21,375 bases of DNA from Candidatus Nomurabacteria bacterium (GTDB lineage Bacteria > Patescibacteriota > Minisyncoccia > Phycocordibacterales > UBA9973): assembly GCA_020850295.1 (NCBI GenBank), contig JADZEV010000017.1, positions 1-21,375 of the forward strand, in the 5' to 3' direction. Under the pieces are notes generated by a model. The model was not told the origin of the DNA, searched no databases, and was given only the letters and a program-made list of their open reading frames with translations. The translations under genes and the position numbers were made by a program. Each line of letters begins with the position of its first letter. The first letter of the stretch is position 1. Below, one piece after another: positions 1 to 7,666 of the stretch.

Positions 1-2
1 AG

Positions 3-194
3 AGAGTAGTTTTCCCTCTACTTTTGTTCCACATGGTTACAACATTTCTACCTCTTATCTTTTTACCGAGCATTGTTTGGCAATCAGCTTTCGTTCCGAC
101 ACTTGAAGGTCAATACATCATCAAAAATCTAGTCATCATCGCTACTGCTATTGGAATAGTTTCTCACCTTCATCCTTTAGCTAAGAAAAATTAA
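3..194 (+). CDS. C-terminal fragment of a small membrane protein, DoxX/DUF417 (YkgB)-like
   Basis: An open frame runs in from the left edge of the window and stops with TAA at 192-194, giving the last 63 residues of a protein. It has two hydrophobic segments, roughly fragment residues 2-22 and 40-54, and a basic tail ending AKKN. The motif LEGQYIIKNL is, from memory, typical of the last transmembrane helix in DoxX/DUF417-type membrane proteins, whose biochemical role is mostly unknown. The start and most of the protein lie outside the window. The stop codon abuts, with no gap, the stop of the convergent methyltransferase gene at 195. That the frame is coding is fairly likely; the family assignment is tentative. 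Confidence 0.6.
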   Translation, partial: RVVFPLLLFHMVTTFLPLIFLPSIVWQSAFVPTLEGQYIIKNLVIIATAIGIVSHLHPLAKKN

Positions 195-944
195 TTATTT
201 TTGAAAAACAAAAAGATGCTCATGCATTATTAACAAAAAGTTTGCTTCTTTTGATTTATTAACCCAAAAACCAGTAGCTTTGCAATTAAACTGTCTTTTT
301 ATAATGTCTTCTTTTAAAACAAAACCTACTTTCAAAAATCGCTCCATAACCTTAAAAGCTAAAGGTTGATACATTTTTTGTCTCCTAGTATCACCCATCA
401 AGATTGCGCAGTATTTTCCAGTCTTTAGAACTCTATATAATTCCTTAGCAATCTTCTCTATCTCGTCTACAAATTTATCTATGTCATGAATCCCCGAAAT
501 ATCTTCTTTTATCTTTCCATCGCTATACTTAATAATATCTACATATGGTGGATGAGTAAGTACAAAATCTATCTCATTATCTTTGATAAAACTCATATCT
601 CGAGCATCACCTTTTAAAACCCTTTGCTTAGATTTATTACCTACTTCGAATTCTAAAGATTTAATAGTTCTTTTTATTGCTTCTTCGTTTACATCTATAC
701 AGGTAATATGTCTATTTAAAATCTTGGCTTCAATAGCAGTAGTCCCGCCACCTATCATACAGTCGAGCAGATGATCTCCTTCTTTTGAGTATCTCAAAAT
801 AAGATTACGAGCGACTTCTGGAGACCAATTTCCTCGCCAATCTGAAACGTGAGTAGCCCAATTCCCCCTCCTCGGAAATGCCCACACGCTAGTACACTCC
901 ATTTCAAAATTCTCCGGATGAAGTTTTAATTCTTTTTTATTCAT
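195..944 (-). CDS. DNA amino-methyltransferase (N4-cytosine/N6-adenine type) of a type II R-M system
   Basis: A 249-aa methylase that probably protects host DNA at the site cut by the neighbouring nuclease. The SAM-binding motif I is at residues 61-69 (DCMIGGGTT) and the catalytic motif IV at 130-134 (THPPY). This order, SAM region before catalytic region, is the gamma-like arrangement. THPPY differs from the usual DPPY, NPPY or SPPY, so N4-C versus N6-A specificity cannot be read from it. The N-terminal part carries RGNW twice (residues 26-29 and 37-40), probably part of target recognition or the SAM pocket. Its ATG overlaps the stop of the nuclease gene by one base (TAATG), which suggests translational coupling. 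It is the last gene of the operon. The methylase fold is confident; the target site is unknown. Confidence 0.88.
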   Translation of the reverse strand: MNKKELKLHPENFEMECTSVWAFPRRGNWATHVSDWRGNWSPEVARNLILRYSKEGDHLLDCMIGGGTTAIEAKILNRHITCIDVNEEAIKRTIKSLEFEVGNKSKQRVLKGDARDMSFIKDNEIDFVLTHPPYVDIIKYSDGKIKEDISGIHDIDKFVDEIEKIAKELYRVLKTGKYCAILMGDTRRQKMYQPLAFKVMERFLKVGFVLKEDIIKRQFNCKATGFWVNKSKEANFLLIMHEHLFVFQK

Positions 945-1702
945 TAAACTATTTTATATTTTTTTGATTTAACAAGTTTAATCGAGTTGTAGTCATTTTT
1001 ATCAGTAAACTCATATTGCCAAATTAGATACTCATCTCCTCTTTTTTCAAAAAAAAGAAGGTAGACTTTCTTTTTTGTATATTCTGACCATTGTCGGTAT
1101 GGATAATATAACTGTCTAATTATTGTATTTTTTGTCGTTGAATTTTTTGCTTCAATCAAAACAATTTTATCTTTTCCTTCATAACCGGCGTCTACTTCTG
1201 TCTGAACACTTTTTGTTTCAAGAGTATTGTTGCCAACTTTATATGAAAATTCTGGAGTATACTTTCTACCCCTTATGGTTAAAACCAAACTATTATCTCC
1301 CATAAAAGTTCTGATTAGGCTAGATGCGTAAGCAAAATCAAGGTGTTGCATTTCAGAGTCACCTATTTTAGTTGTATCTAAATCGAAATCCAGCTTTGTG
1401 TTATATAACTCTGCTTCACCTTCTACATCTGGTATATCTATATAACCTTCACCTTTTACAATTACATAGAATTTATTTTTCACTGGTAATAAAATTAGAC
1501 CATTTTCCTTCATAATATCAGGCAGGCTTTCTCTTGTATCCATTTTACATAAAATACGAACTTCTTTTTCTGATGTCCCTTTAAAATCTTGAACTGATTT
1601 TTTTATATCCTTTGCAGATAAATAAAAAGGTTCTTTCGAAAAATCATGTTTCAAAATTTTGTAATCATCAAATATTTTTTTCCAAGAATTACTATTTGCC
1701 AT
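944..1702 (-). CDS. Probable type II restriction endonuclease, PD-(D/E)XK fold
   Basis: A 252-aa soluble protein with a recognisable PD-(D/E)XK active site. Asp171 (in TEVDAGYEG) is followed after a hydrophobic strand (KIVLIEAKN) by Glu184-x-Lys186. Glu151 upstream may be the helix-borne acidic residue found in many such nucleases. The N-terminus (SWKKIFDDY, then FYLSAKDIKK) resembles what I recall of a family of uncharacterised type II enzymes, and the protein is not similar to the DpnII/MboI nuclease as I remember it. It sits between an accessory membrane protein gene (6-nt gap) and a methylase gene (1-nt overlap), with a second methylase at the operon head. That context makes a restriction role likely. 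The recognition sequence cannot be deduced. Confidence 0.8.
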   Translation of the reverse strand: MANSNSWKKIFDDYKILKHDFSKEPFYLSAKDIKKSVQDFKGTSEKEVRILCKMDTRESLPDIMKENGLILLPVKNKFYVIVKGEGYIDIPDVEGEAELYNTKLDFDLDTTKIGDSEMQHLDFAYASSLIRTFMGDNSLVLTIRGRKYTPEFSYKVGNNTLETKSVQTEVDAGYEGKDKIVLIEAKNSTTKNTIIRQLYYPYRQWSEYTKKKVYLLFFEKRGDEYLIWQYEFTDKNDYNSIKLVKSKKYKIV

Positions 1703-1708
1703 AAATGG

Positions 1709-2689
1709 TTAGTTTTTTGTCATTATTGTATTTACAACTTCTTTTATAGGAGTACTGACTTCTATTTGATCTTTAGTCAAATAACCCGTAGAGTCTGATT
1801 GAAAAATTGCAGTACTAGCCTCTTTAACAAGAGAAGTTTTAAGCTCAGGATCTTGATCTACTTGAGATAAAAGTCCTTGTACAGTTGATGCAACATTAGC
1901 TCTGTGTTTATTACTAATCTGAATATGTTTTGAAATATTGTATTCTCGTAAAAGAACTCTGACATAGAAAAATAAAATAGCTACAAACGTAGCAGTTACT
2001 ATTGCAAATTCTATCTTAAGACTATTATCTTCAATTAAATTTTTTCTAATTACTAAATAAACAGCAAAACAAATAAAAACTACAATTGTTAAAAATCCTG
2101 TAAATTTCTCAAACTTTGCTTTTAATTTATTAGATTCTATTTTTGCATCAGAAGATTCATTTTCAAAAAACTCTGACAAGTATTTACTACTTACAATTCC
2201 TCTATCTTGTTTTATAGATTCTTGATCGGCTTTTAATTTTTCTTTTTCTGTTTTTACTTCAGAGACAAGTTTTTGAAGCTCACTAGCTAATTTCCTGTAC
2301 TCTGATTCACTGTTTTTAGCATTAAGACGAACCTTATCTCTTAAGTAGAGTAGTGCCTGTCTAGTTTGACTAGCAAAAGAATTTTCATAGTAACTTTGTA
2401 AATTTTGTATAATACCCTCTCTAACTTGAGCAGCGTTTGGCTGTGTTATGGAAAAGTTTTCAATTTGATTTATATAATTTCTAAGATTATTTCTAGCACT
2501 ATCGATTTGATTTATTTCAGATTGGGTTAAATTATTTCTATAATCTAAATCTTCTAGTTCAACAACCTCAGAAACCATAGACTTAAGAAGGTTGATTATT
2601 GACTCAAAATTAAGTTCTCCAAATTTACTGTCTGAACATATTCCTTCTATTTTTATATTTCTAACTGAATCTGAATATTTTTCTTCCAT
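1709..2689 (-). CDS. Coiled-coil two-TM membrane protein of unknown function inside the R-M operon
   Basis: I do not recognise this 326-aa protein. It has a mostly helical N-terminal region (1-120), a highly charged heptad-like coiled coil at about 125-165, then two hydrophobic helices at about 198-214 and 226-247 separated by a short polar loop. A helical C-terminal region of about 80 residues follows. There is no signal peptide, and the topology predicts both long arms in the cytoplasm. No nuclease, ATPase or methylase motif is visible. It follows the Dam-like gene by 4 nt and precedes the nuclease by 6 nt, so it is cotranscribed with the restriction genes. A role in anchoring, sensing or membrane-linked defence is conceivable but is inference only. 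Confidence 0.85.
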   Translation of the reverse strand: MEEKYSDSVRNIKIEGICSDSKFGELNFESIINLLKSMVSEVVELEDLDYRNNLTQSEINQIDSARNNLRNYINQIENFSITQPNAAQVREGIIQNLQSYYENSFASQTRQALLYLRDKVRLNAKNSESEYRKLASELQKLVSEVKTEKEKLKADQESIKQDRGIVSSKYLSEFFENESSDAKIESNKLKAKFEKFTGFLTIVVFICFAVYLVIRKNLIEDNSLKIEFAIVTATFVAILFFYVRVLLREYNISKHIQISNKHRANVASTVQGLLSQVDQDPELKTSLVKEASTAIFQSDSTGYLTKDQIEVSTPIKEVVNTIMTKN

Positions 2690-2693
2690 ACAT

Positions 2694-3653
2694 TTAATAA
2701 TTAGTTACTAATACTTCTGTAATTTTCCCTCGACCAGAAGATTTTGAATTTATAGCCCGACCAGCTTGGACTTTGTTTATTCGCACATCTTTTATATCGC
2801 TATATATATTATTTATAAATGGTGTGTCAGAGTTTGAAAGCATAACAAAACAACCTCTATTTGAGAGTTCTACAAAAGTATCACGGAGTTCTAATTGTTC
2901 TTTGTCTAGAAAGCTATCAGCATTGTATGAGGTAAAAGATGCAGTTTTGCTAACTGGATAATACGGCGGATCAAAATATACAAAGTCTCCTTTTTTAGCT
3001 TTCTTTAATACCGCTTTATAATCTTGATGTTTTATTTCTACATTTTTCAAAGCTTTAGAAACTTTTCTTAAATTTTCTGCATCGCAAATAAGCGGATTGT
3101 TATATTTGCCAAATGGTACATTAAACTCTCCTTTACTATTTACTCTATACATACCATTAAAAGCTGTTCTGTTGAGAAAAATAAATCTTGAGGCAATCTC
3201 TATTTCTGACAGCTTCTTCCAATCTTTAGTTCGGACTTTCAAAAAGTATTCTTTTTCATACTTGTGCTTTTTTAATGATTTTATAAGTGCTTCAACATTA
3301 TTTTTTATAACATTGTAAGTAATAATCAATTCTTCATTAAGATCTGACAAATAAGCTTTCTCTGGTAGTAAATCAAAAAATACCGCTCCTCCTCCAACAA
3401 AAGGCTCAAAATATCTACCTGCCTTAACATTAAATCTCTCTGGTGGATAAAGATTCATTGCTTTAAACTGTTTTAGAAGTTGTCGCTTACCGCCAACCCA
3501 TTTTACAAACGGTTTTGCTTTTTCACTTATCTCTTTAGATGCAAGTTGAATAGGATCTTTTGACTTTAAAAATCTATACACAAGATTTTGTGCATAAATA
3601 GCACTAATATCAAAATCCACTTGAAGTTTCTCTTTTAAATCTTTTGCATACAT
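2694..3653 (-). CDS. DNA adenine methylase, Dam/DpnM (D12) class
   Basis: With the ATG start at 3653 this is a 319-aa N6-adenine methyltransferase. Landmarks of the D12 class are all present: KWVGGKRQLL at 51-60, the SAM motif FEPFVGGGAVFFDL at 82-95, NRTAFNG at 161-167, catalytic DPPY at 228-231 and a SNSD segment near 273. Relatives methylate GATC or related sites, so GATC is possible here but unproven. The frame extends 13 codons upstream to a TTG at 3692, but that TTG is the first part of a TTGAAA -35 box, so the ATG is preferred. The roughly 45 residues before the catalytic domain, which contain several Lys and Asp residues, are unusual for Dam. It heads the four-gene restriction-modification operon. 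Confidence 0.92.
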   Translation of the reverse strand: MYAKDLKEKLQVDFDISAIYAQNLVYRFLKSKDPIQLASKEISEKAKPFVKWVGGKRQLLKQFKAMNLYPPERFNVKAGRYFEPFVGGGAVFFDLLPEKAYLSDLNEELIITYNVIKNNVEALIKSLKKHKYEKEYFLKVRTKDWKKLSEIEIASRFIFLNRTAFNGMYRVNSKGEFNVPFGKYNNPLICDAENLRKVSKALKNVEIKHQDYKAVLKKAKKGDFVYFDPPYYPVSKTASFTSYNADSFLDKEQLELRDTFVELSNRGCFVMLSNSDTPFINNIYSDIKDVRINKVQAGRAINSKSSGRGKITEVLVTNY

Positions 3654-3663
3654 AACTAATAGT

Positions 3664-3692
3664 ATTATCCCATTATCTGGTTTGTTTTTCAA
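3664..3692 (-). promoter_or_regulatory. Sigma70-type promoter of the restriction-modification operon
   Basis: On the minus strand a TTGAAA box (3692-3687) is followed after exactly 17 nt by GATAAT (3669-3664). The methylase ATG begins 10 nt after the -10 box, so transcription should start only a few nucleotides before the ATG, with no room for a ribosome binding site. The elements match consensus at 5 of 6 positions each. It lies between the uvrB stop (3714) and the methylase start, so the defence operon can be transcribed independently of uvrB. Confidence 0.7.
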
Positions 3693-3713
3693 ACACTATT
3701 ATTATGCTTATTT

Positions 3714-5777
3714 TTAAGGATTTATATAAGTCTTTTCTTTGAGGACTACTATTTCGTCTCGTAAGATAGCGGCGGTTTCGAAGTCGAGGACTTTCACAGC
3801 TTCTTTCATTTCAGCCTCTTTTAGCGATATCAACTTCTCAATAGGATTTTTCTTACCTCTACCCTTTTTGCCACTAGCTTTCTCTACCGCTGCAAAGAGC
3901 TCCATATCTAGTACTAGTTCTGCATTTACTGCTTTTGCATGATCGCTTTCCATGCCTTCGGTGATATCATTGATAGCTTTTGAAATAGTTTTAGGAGTAA
4001 TACCGTGCTTTTTGTTATAAGCGAGCTGAACATCACGACGACGCTTAGTCTCGCCTATAGCGCGCTCCATAGAGCCGGTAATGCTATCAGCATAAAGAAT
4101 AACTCGACCATTTGCATTTCTAGCGGCTCGGCCAATAGTTTGGATAAGAGAAACTTCACTTCTAAGGAATCCCTCTTTGTCAGCATCAAGTATTCCTATA
4201 AGAGAAACCTCAGGCATATCTAAACCTTCTCTAAGTAAGTTAACACCAACCAAAACATCAAAAGCGCCCTTACGAAACTTAGTAATAATCTGTATGCGTT
4301 CGATAGTCTTGATATCGCTGTGCATGTATTCAGCTTTGACACCTCGTTCCTTGAGATAGGTCGCCAAGTCTTCAGCCATTTTCTTGGTTAGGGTTGTCGC
4401 CAAGACTCTTCCGCCTTTTTTAATTTCTTCTAGACATTCTTGTATGAAGTCTTGGACTTGTCCTTGATAATCGCCATTTTCTAAAATAGGCCTAACATAA
4501 ACTTCAGGATCAACAAGACCAGTCGGGCGAATGATCTGCTCGACTGTTTGCTCACTATTTTCTGCTTCGTATTTTCCAGGAGTAGCTGAAACAAAAATAC
4601 TTTGATTTACTCTTTCTTTAAATTCATCAAATTTTAGTGGCCTGTTGTCTTTGGCACTCGGAAGTCTGAAACCGAACTCTACAAGTGTGTTTTTCCTAGA
4701 TTGATCGCCAGCATACATGGCGCCGAGTTGAGGGATGGTCACATGAGATTCGTCTATAAAAAGTAGGAAGTCGGCCGTTCCATCTGCTTTGTGTGGGAAG
4801 TATGAAAGAAGTGTCTCTGGTGGTTCACCTGGGCCTTTGCCTGAGAGTAAACGAGAATAGTTCTCTATGCCTGAGCAATAGCCCATTTCCTTTATCATCG
4901 CCATGTCGTATGAAGTCCGTCTTTTGAGACGCTCTGCTTCAAGGAGCTTTCCTTCCTTTTCAAAATAAGAGAGTTGCTCTTTAAGTTCATTGGCGATAGC
5001 TTTAACTGCGCTATCTTTTTGCTCTGGAGCAGTTATGAAGTGTTTAGCCGGGAAGATATAGACAAAGTCTTCTTCTTTTAAAATCTTAGACGATACAGGA
5101 TCTATCTTTAAAATTTCATCTATTTTATTTCCAGAAAAAGTTATTCGATACTGGATAGTCTCAGACACTGGCATTATTTCAACAGTATTGCCAAGTGCTC
5201 GAAACTGAGCAGGCGAAAGATCGGCATTTGTTCTTTCGTAGTGAATCGCTATCAACTTTTGCATAGTTTCTGTACGAGAGATTTTCATACCTTTTTCTAT
5301 TTTGAAATTTACCTTTTCGTACTCTACCGGAGAACCCAAACCATAAATACAAGAAACAGAAGCTACGATGATGACATCTTTACGAGTCAAAAGGCTTTGG
5401 GTTGTAGCATGACGAAGTCTATCTATTTCTTTGTTTATCTGAGCGTCCTTTTCGATATATGTATCAGTCGTAGGCATATAGGCTTCTGGCTGATAATAAT
5501 CATAATAAGAAACAAAATAGTGAACCGCATTTTCAGGAAAGAAAGTTTTGAATTCACTAGCAAGCTGAGCAGCCAAAGTTTTGTTGTGAGCTATGACTAA
5601 AGTCGGCTTTTGAACCTCGGCAATAATATTAGCCATGGTAAAAGTCTTACCAGTGCCAGTCGCACCTAGAAGTGTTTGGTTTTTGTAGCCTTTTTTAATA
5701 CCAGAGAGTAGGTTTTTTATAGCTTCTGGTTGATCGCCACCAGGCTCAAATGAGCTGGTTAATTTAAATTTATCCAC
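3714..5777 (-). CDS. uvrB: Excinuclease ABC subunit B
   Basis: UvrB (687 aa; family usually 660-680) is the damage-verification helicase of nucleotide excision repair. It is loaded by UvrA and recruits UvrC. Walker A is GATGTGKT at 38-45, the damage-probing beta-hairpin is YYDYYQPEAY at 91-100, and Walker B with motif II is DESH at 342-345. LLREGLDMPEV (514-524) and QTIGRAARN (546-554) are the late helicase motifs. The C-terminal UVR domain (about 645-683) that contacts UvrA and UvrC is intact. The start is GTG. A TATACT hexamer at 5785-5790 on the minus strand lies only 7 nt before it, predicting a leaderless message. uvrA and uvrC are not in the window. The restriction operon follows on the same strand with its own promoter. 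Confidence 0.98.
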   Translation of the reverse strand: MDKFKLTSSFEPGGDQPEAIKNLLSGIKKGYKNQTLLGATGTGKTFTMANIIAEVQKPTLVIAHNKTLAAQLASEFKTFFPENAVHYFVSYYDYYQPEAYMPTTDTYIEKDAQINKEIDRLRHATTQSLLTRKDVIIVASVSCIYGLGSPVEYEKVNFKIEKGMKISRTETMQKLIAIHYERTNADLSPAQFRALGNTVEIMPVSETIQYRITFSGNKIDEILKIDPVSSKILKEEDFVYIFPAKHFITAPEQKDSAVKAIANELKEQLSYFEKEGKLLEAERLKRRTSYDMAMIKEMGYCSGIENYSRLLSGKGPGEPPETLLSYFPHKADGTADFLLFIDESHVTIPQLGAMYAGDQSRKNTLVEFGFRLPSAKDNRPLKFDEFKERVNQSIFVSATPGKYEAENSEQTVEQIIRPTGLVDPEVYVRPILENGDYQGQVQDFIQECLEEIKKGGRVLATTLTKKMAEDLATYLKERGVKAEYMHSDIKTIERIQIITKFRKGAFDVLVGVNLLREGLDMPEVSLIGILDADKEGFLRSEVSLIQTIGRAARNANGRVILYADSITGSMERAIGETKRRRDVQLAYNKKHGITPKTISKAINDITEGMESDHAKAVNAELVLDMELFAAVEKASGKKGRGKKNPIEKLISLKEAEMKEAVKVLDFETAAILRDEIVVLKEKTYINP

Positions 5778-5814
5778 AAAAGCCAGTATATAGGAAAATG
5801 GGCTTATTATAAAA

Positions 5815-5943
5815 TTACGACCCGAGAGAGTCTATATCGTAGACGCTTTCAACACTATAAGCTTTGACAACTATTCCGTAAGTAAACAAAGATGCAACTA
5901 CTGTAAAAATAAGAAAATAAATTAATGTTTTTTGAAGTTTCAT
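5815..5943 (-). CDS. Small single-TM protein, 42 aa, hypothetical
   Basis: A short frame between tgt and uvrB encodes 42 residues: a basic N-terminus (MKLQK), a hydrophobic helix at about 6-28, and an acidic tail containing Asp38 and Asp40. It starts with ATG 12 nt after the tgt stop. A perfect TATAAT (minus strand, 5955-5950) touches that stop and lies 6 nt before the ATG, like the leaderless pattern at other genes here. No convincing -35 box was found. The pattern fits a small membrane protein or a signal-anchor peptide. Length alone gives little statistical support, so it could be chance; conservation in relatives would decide. Confidence 0.45.
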   Translation of the reverse strand: MKLQKTLIYFLIFTVVASLFTYGIVVKAYSVESVYDIDSLGS

Positions 5944-5955
5944 ATTTTTATTATA

Positions 5956-7140
5956 CTACTTTTTATAATATCTTTCACAAAAAGACTGTTTAAAATCTAA
6001 AAAAGTGCCATTTAGTATGGTTTCTCTCATTTTCTCAACTAGTCTTAGGATAAAATGCAGGTTGTGCATAGAGGCAAGTGTTGCAGCTGTCATTTCATCA
6101 GCCCTAAATAAATGTGCTAAATATGCACGAGTGTGGTGAGTACATGTATAACATGTGCAGTCTTCTTCAATCCTGTTGAAATCTGTTGTAAAAACTGAGT
6201 TACGAATATTTAATCTGCCGTCTTTAGTGTGCAAAGTCCCGTGTCTACCCATACGAGTTGGAGCAATACAATCAAACAAATCACAACCTGCTTCTACACC
6301 ATCAAACAAATCCCTTGGCTCACCTATGCCAAGTAAATGGCGAGGTTTTTCTTCTGGAAGGATTTTGTTAACCCAAGTTACAGCAGTAGCTATGTCGTCC
6401 TTGGTAAAAGATCCTCCTATGCCAAATCCATCAAATTCTAAAGATCCGATAGATCTTGCTGCTTCTTCTCGTAAATCTTGATGTCGACCTCCTTGAACAA
6501 CACCAAAGAGTGCTTGTTCTTTTTTCTTATCGAGCTTTTCATGAGAGTTTATACACCTCTTAGCCCACTCATATGTTCTAGATAGTGACTTTTTTTGGTA
6601 TTCATAAGGCGCTGTTGGGCTAGTACATTCATCAAAGGCAAATATCATATCAGCTCCAATATCCCATTGTGCTTTCATAGAACTCTCTGGAGTAAACAAA
6701 TGCATCGAGCCATCAATATGACTTTTAAAGGTAACGCCTTCATCTGTGACATTTGCCAGCTGGCCTGCTGTAGTAGAAATATCTTCAACTGGAGTATCAG
6801 CTGAGGCTACTTTTGACACTGCAGTGCCAAATGCCGCACCAAGAGAAAAAGCTTGGAAACCACCAGAGTCTGTCATAGTCGGACCTGACCAATCCATAAA
6901 CGGACCAAAACCTCCTGCTTTTTTAACTATCTCAGTACCAGGTTGTAGATATAAATGATAAGTGTTAGCCAAGACTACTTGAGCTCCTAAGCTACGAATT
7001 TGCTCAGCTGTCAAAGCTTTAACTGTTGCTTTAGTACCAACAGTCACAAAAGCTGGTGTTTTGATAACGCCGTTTTTTGTTTGTATCTCACCCGCCCGAG
7101 CCAAGGTGCCATCTAATTTTTTCTCAATTTTGAATTTCAC
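5956..7140 (-). CDS. tgt: Queuine/preQ1 tRNA-guanine transglycosylase
   Basis: Tgt (394 aa) exchanges guanine at wobble position 34 of GUN-anticodon tRNAs for a queuosine precursor. The substrate-pocket Asp91 lies in TDSGGFQ, FDEC is at 169-172, GVVQGG at 213-218, the nucleophile Asp290 in LFDCIAPTR, and the zinc ligands are Cys328, Cys330, Cys333 and His359. The nucleophile and zinc ligands map onto the Zymomonas enzyme with a constant +10 offset. Family members are about 370-386 aa. The extra length comes largely from an insertion of roughly 20-25 residues at about 102-130, next to the Asp91 loop. The start is GTG, with an in-frame TAA close upstream and TATAGT (7157-7152) 11 nt before it. 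No preQ1 biosynthesis genes are visible here. Confidence 0.97.
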   Translation of the reverse strand: MKFKIEKKLDGTLARAGEIQTKNGVIKTPAFVTVGTKATVKALTAEQIRSLGAQVVLANTYHLYLQPGTEIVKKAGGFGPFMDWSGPTMTDSGGFQAFSLGAAFGTAVSKVASADTPVEDISTTAGQLANVTDEGVTFKSHIDGSMHLFTPESSMKAQWDIGADMIFAFDECTSPTAPYEYQKKSLSRTYEWAKRCINSHEKLDKKKEQALFGVVQGGRHQDLREEAARSIGSLEFDGFGIGGSFTKDDIATAVTWVNKILPEEKPRHLLGIGEPRDLFDGVEAGCDLFDCIAPTRMGRHGTLHTKDGRLNIRNSVFTTDFNRIEEDCTCYTCTHHTRAYLAHLFRADEMTAATLASMHNLHFILRLVEKMRETILNGTFLDFKQSFCERYYKK

Positions 7141-7168
7141 TCGATTACTTTACTATAAAACTGATATG

Positions 7169-7195
7169 TTGACTATTTAATTTTAATACTATAAA
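7169..7195 (+). promoter_or_regulatory. Probable promoter of the 124-aa orphan gene
   Basis: TTGACT at 7169-7174 is followed after 15 nt by TATAAA at 7190-7195, or by ATAAAT after 16 nt. The start codon at 7215 lies 19 nt after the -10 box, giving a short AT-only leader without a Shine-Dalgarno sequence. The -35 matches consensus at 5 of 6 positions; the spacing is slightly short. The site lies in the divergent gap with tgt. Confidence 0.5.
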
Positions 7196-7214
7196 TTTAG
7201 AAAAAATTATTTAA

Positions 7215-7589
7215 ATGGATTACTTAGAAAAGGTACCCAATATAGATAATAGTGTTCTTGATACTTACCAATTAAGATGCATAGAAATATGGGAGGATTG
7301 TATTAATAGTTACTCTTTTTTCTCTGAAACTATATTAAAAAGTGGTTTTATTACAAGACTATTTAAAAATAGTGATGGTAAGTACTTTTTTGACCTTACG
7401 GTAAAAAAGGAAAAGTATCCTAATGAAACAGTTGATACAAAAGAAACAATTGTTGAAGGTTGTATTCTTTTAATAGCAAGAAGTTATCTTAGAGAAAAAA
7501 ATGGTTGGCACAAAGATCCTTATAATAAAAAATTGCGTGGTAAGTTAACAATGATACTTAAACTCTATAAAAGGCGGAGACTCAAATAG
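7215..7589 (+). CDS. Hypothetical 124-aa protein, lone plus-strand gene
   Basis: I do not recognise this protein. It is soluble and has no signal peptide. The N-terminal half is rich in Ile, Asn and aromatic residues, with two cysteines (Cys22, Cys29), a middle segment LFKNSDGKYFFDLTVKKEKY suggests a beta hairpin, and the C-terminus is very basic (KLYKRRRLK). It is the only plus-strand gene between 195 and 10,700 and has its own likely promoter. Its last codons and stop (7587-7589) lie inside the tRNA-like element that begins at about 7573, so gene end and RNA element share sequence. A strong terminator follows 77 nt later. The shared end could mean insertion at a tRNA-like site, or coincidence. 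Coding status is likely; function is unknown. Confidence 0.6.
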   Translation: MDYLEKVPNIDNSVLDTYQLRCIEIWEDCINSYSFFSETILKSGFITRLFKNSDGKYFFDLTVKKEKYPNETVDTKETIVEGCILLIARSYLREKNGWHKDPYNKKLRGKLTMILKLYKRRRLK

Positions 7590-7659
7590 CTTAATTTGTA
7601 AAGCGGGCCGTCAGAAGAGTCATGGTTGTGGGGCTCGAATCCCCTCTGCGAGTTACGCC
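7573..7659 (+). ncRNA. tRNA-like or decayed tRNA element
   Basis: This segment resembles a tRNA without being a good one. At 7589-7604 there is a 16-nt D-arm-like hairpin (GCTT/AAGC) preceded by TA as in positions 8-9. A T-arm-like hairpin lies at 7630-7644 (GGGG, loop CTCGAAT, CCCC). Twenty-four nt lie in the place where 23 are normal between the arms, and they contain GTCAGAA, which looks like an anticodon loop with U33 and CAG. The anticodon stem pairs badly, however, G18 is replaced by T, and the acceptor is poor. An alternative closing stem pairs AAAAGGCG and ACTC at the 5' side with GAGT and CGCCTTTT at the 3' side. A terminator follows at 7667. It is either a decayed tRNA or a structured RNA with tRNA-like arms. 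Confidence 0.4.
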
Positions 7660-7666
7660 TTTTATT

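Noticed and set aside
5241..5600. 119-codon plus-strand frame opposite uvrB
   Set aside because: Fully within the conserved helicase core on the other strand; no promoter or recognisable protein.
7573..7659. tRNA on the minus strand at the tRNA-like element
   Set aside because: On the minus strand the T-like hairpin would precede the D-like one, the wrong order for a tRNA.
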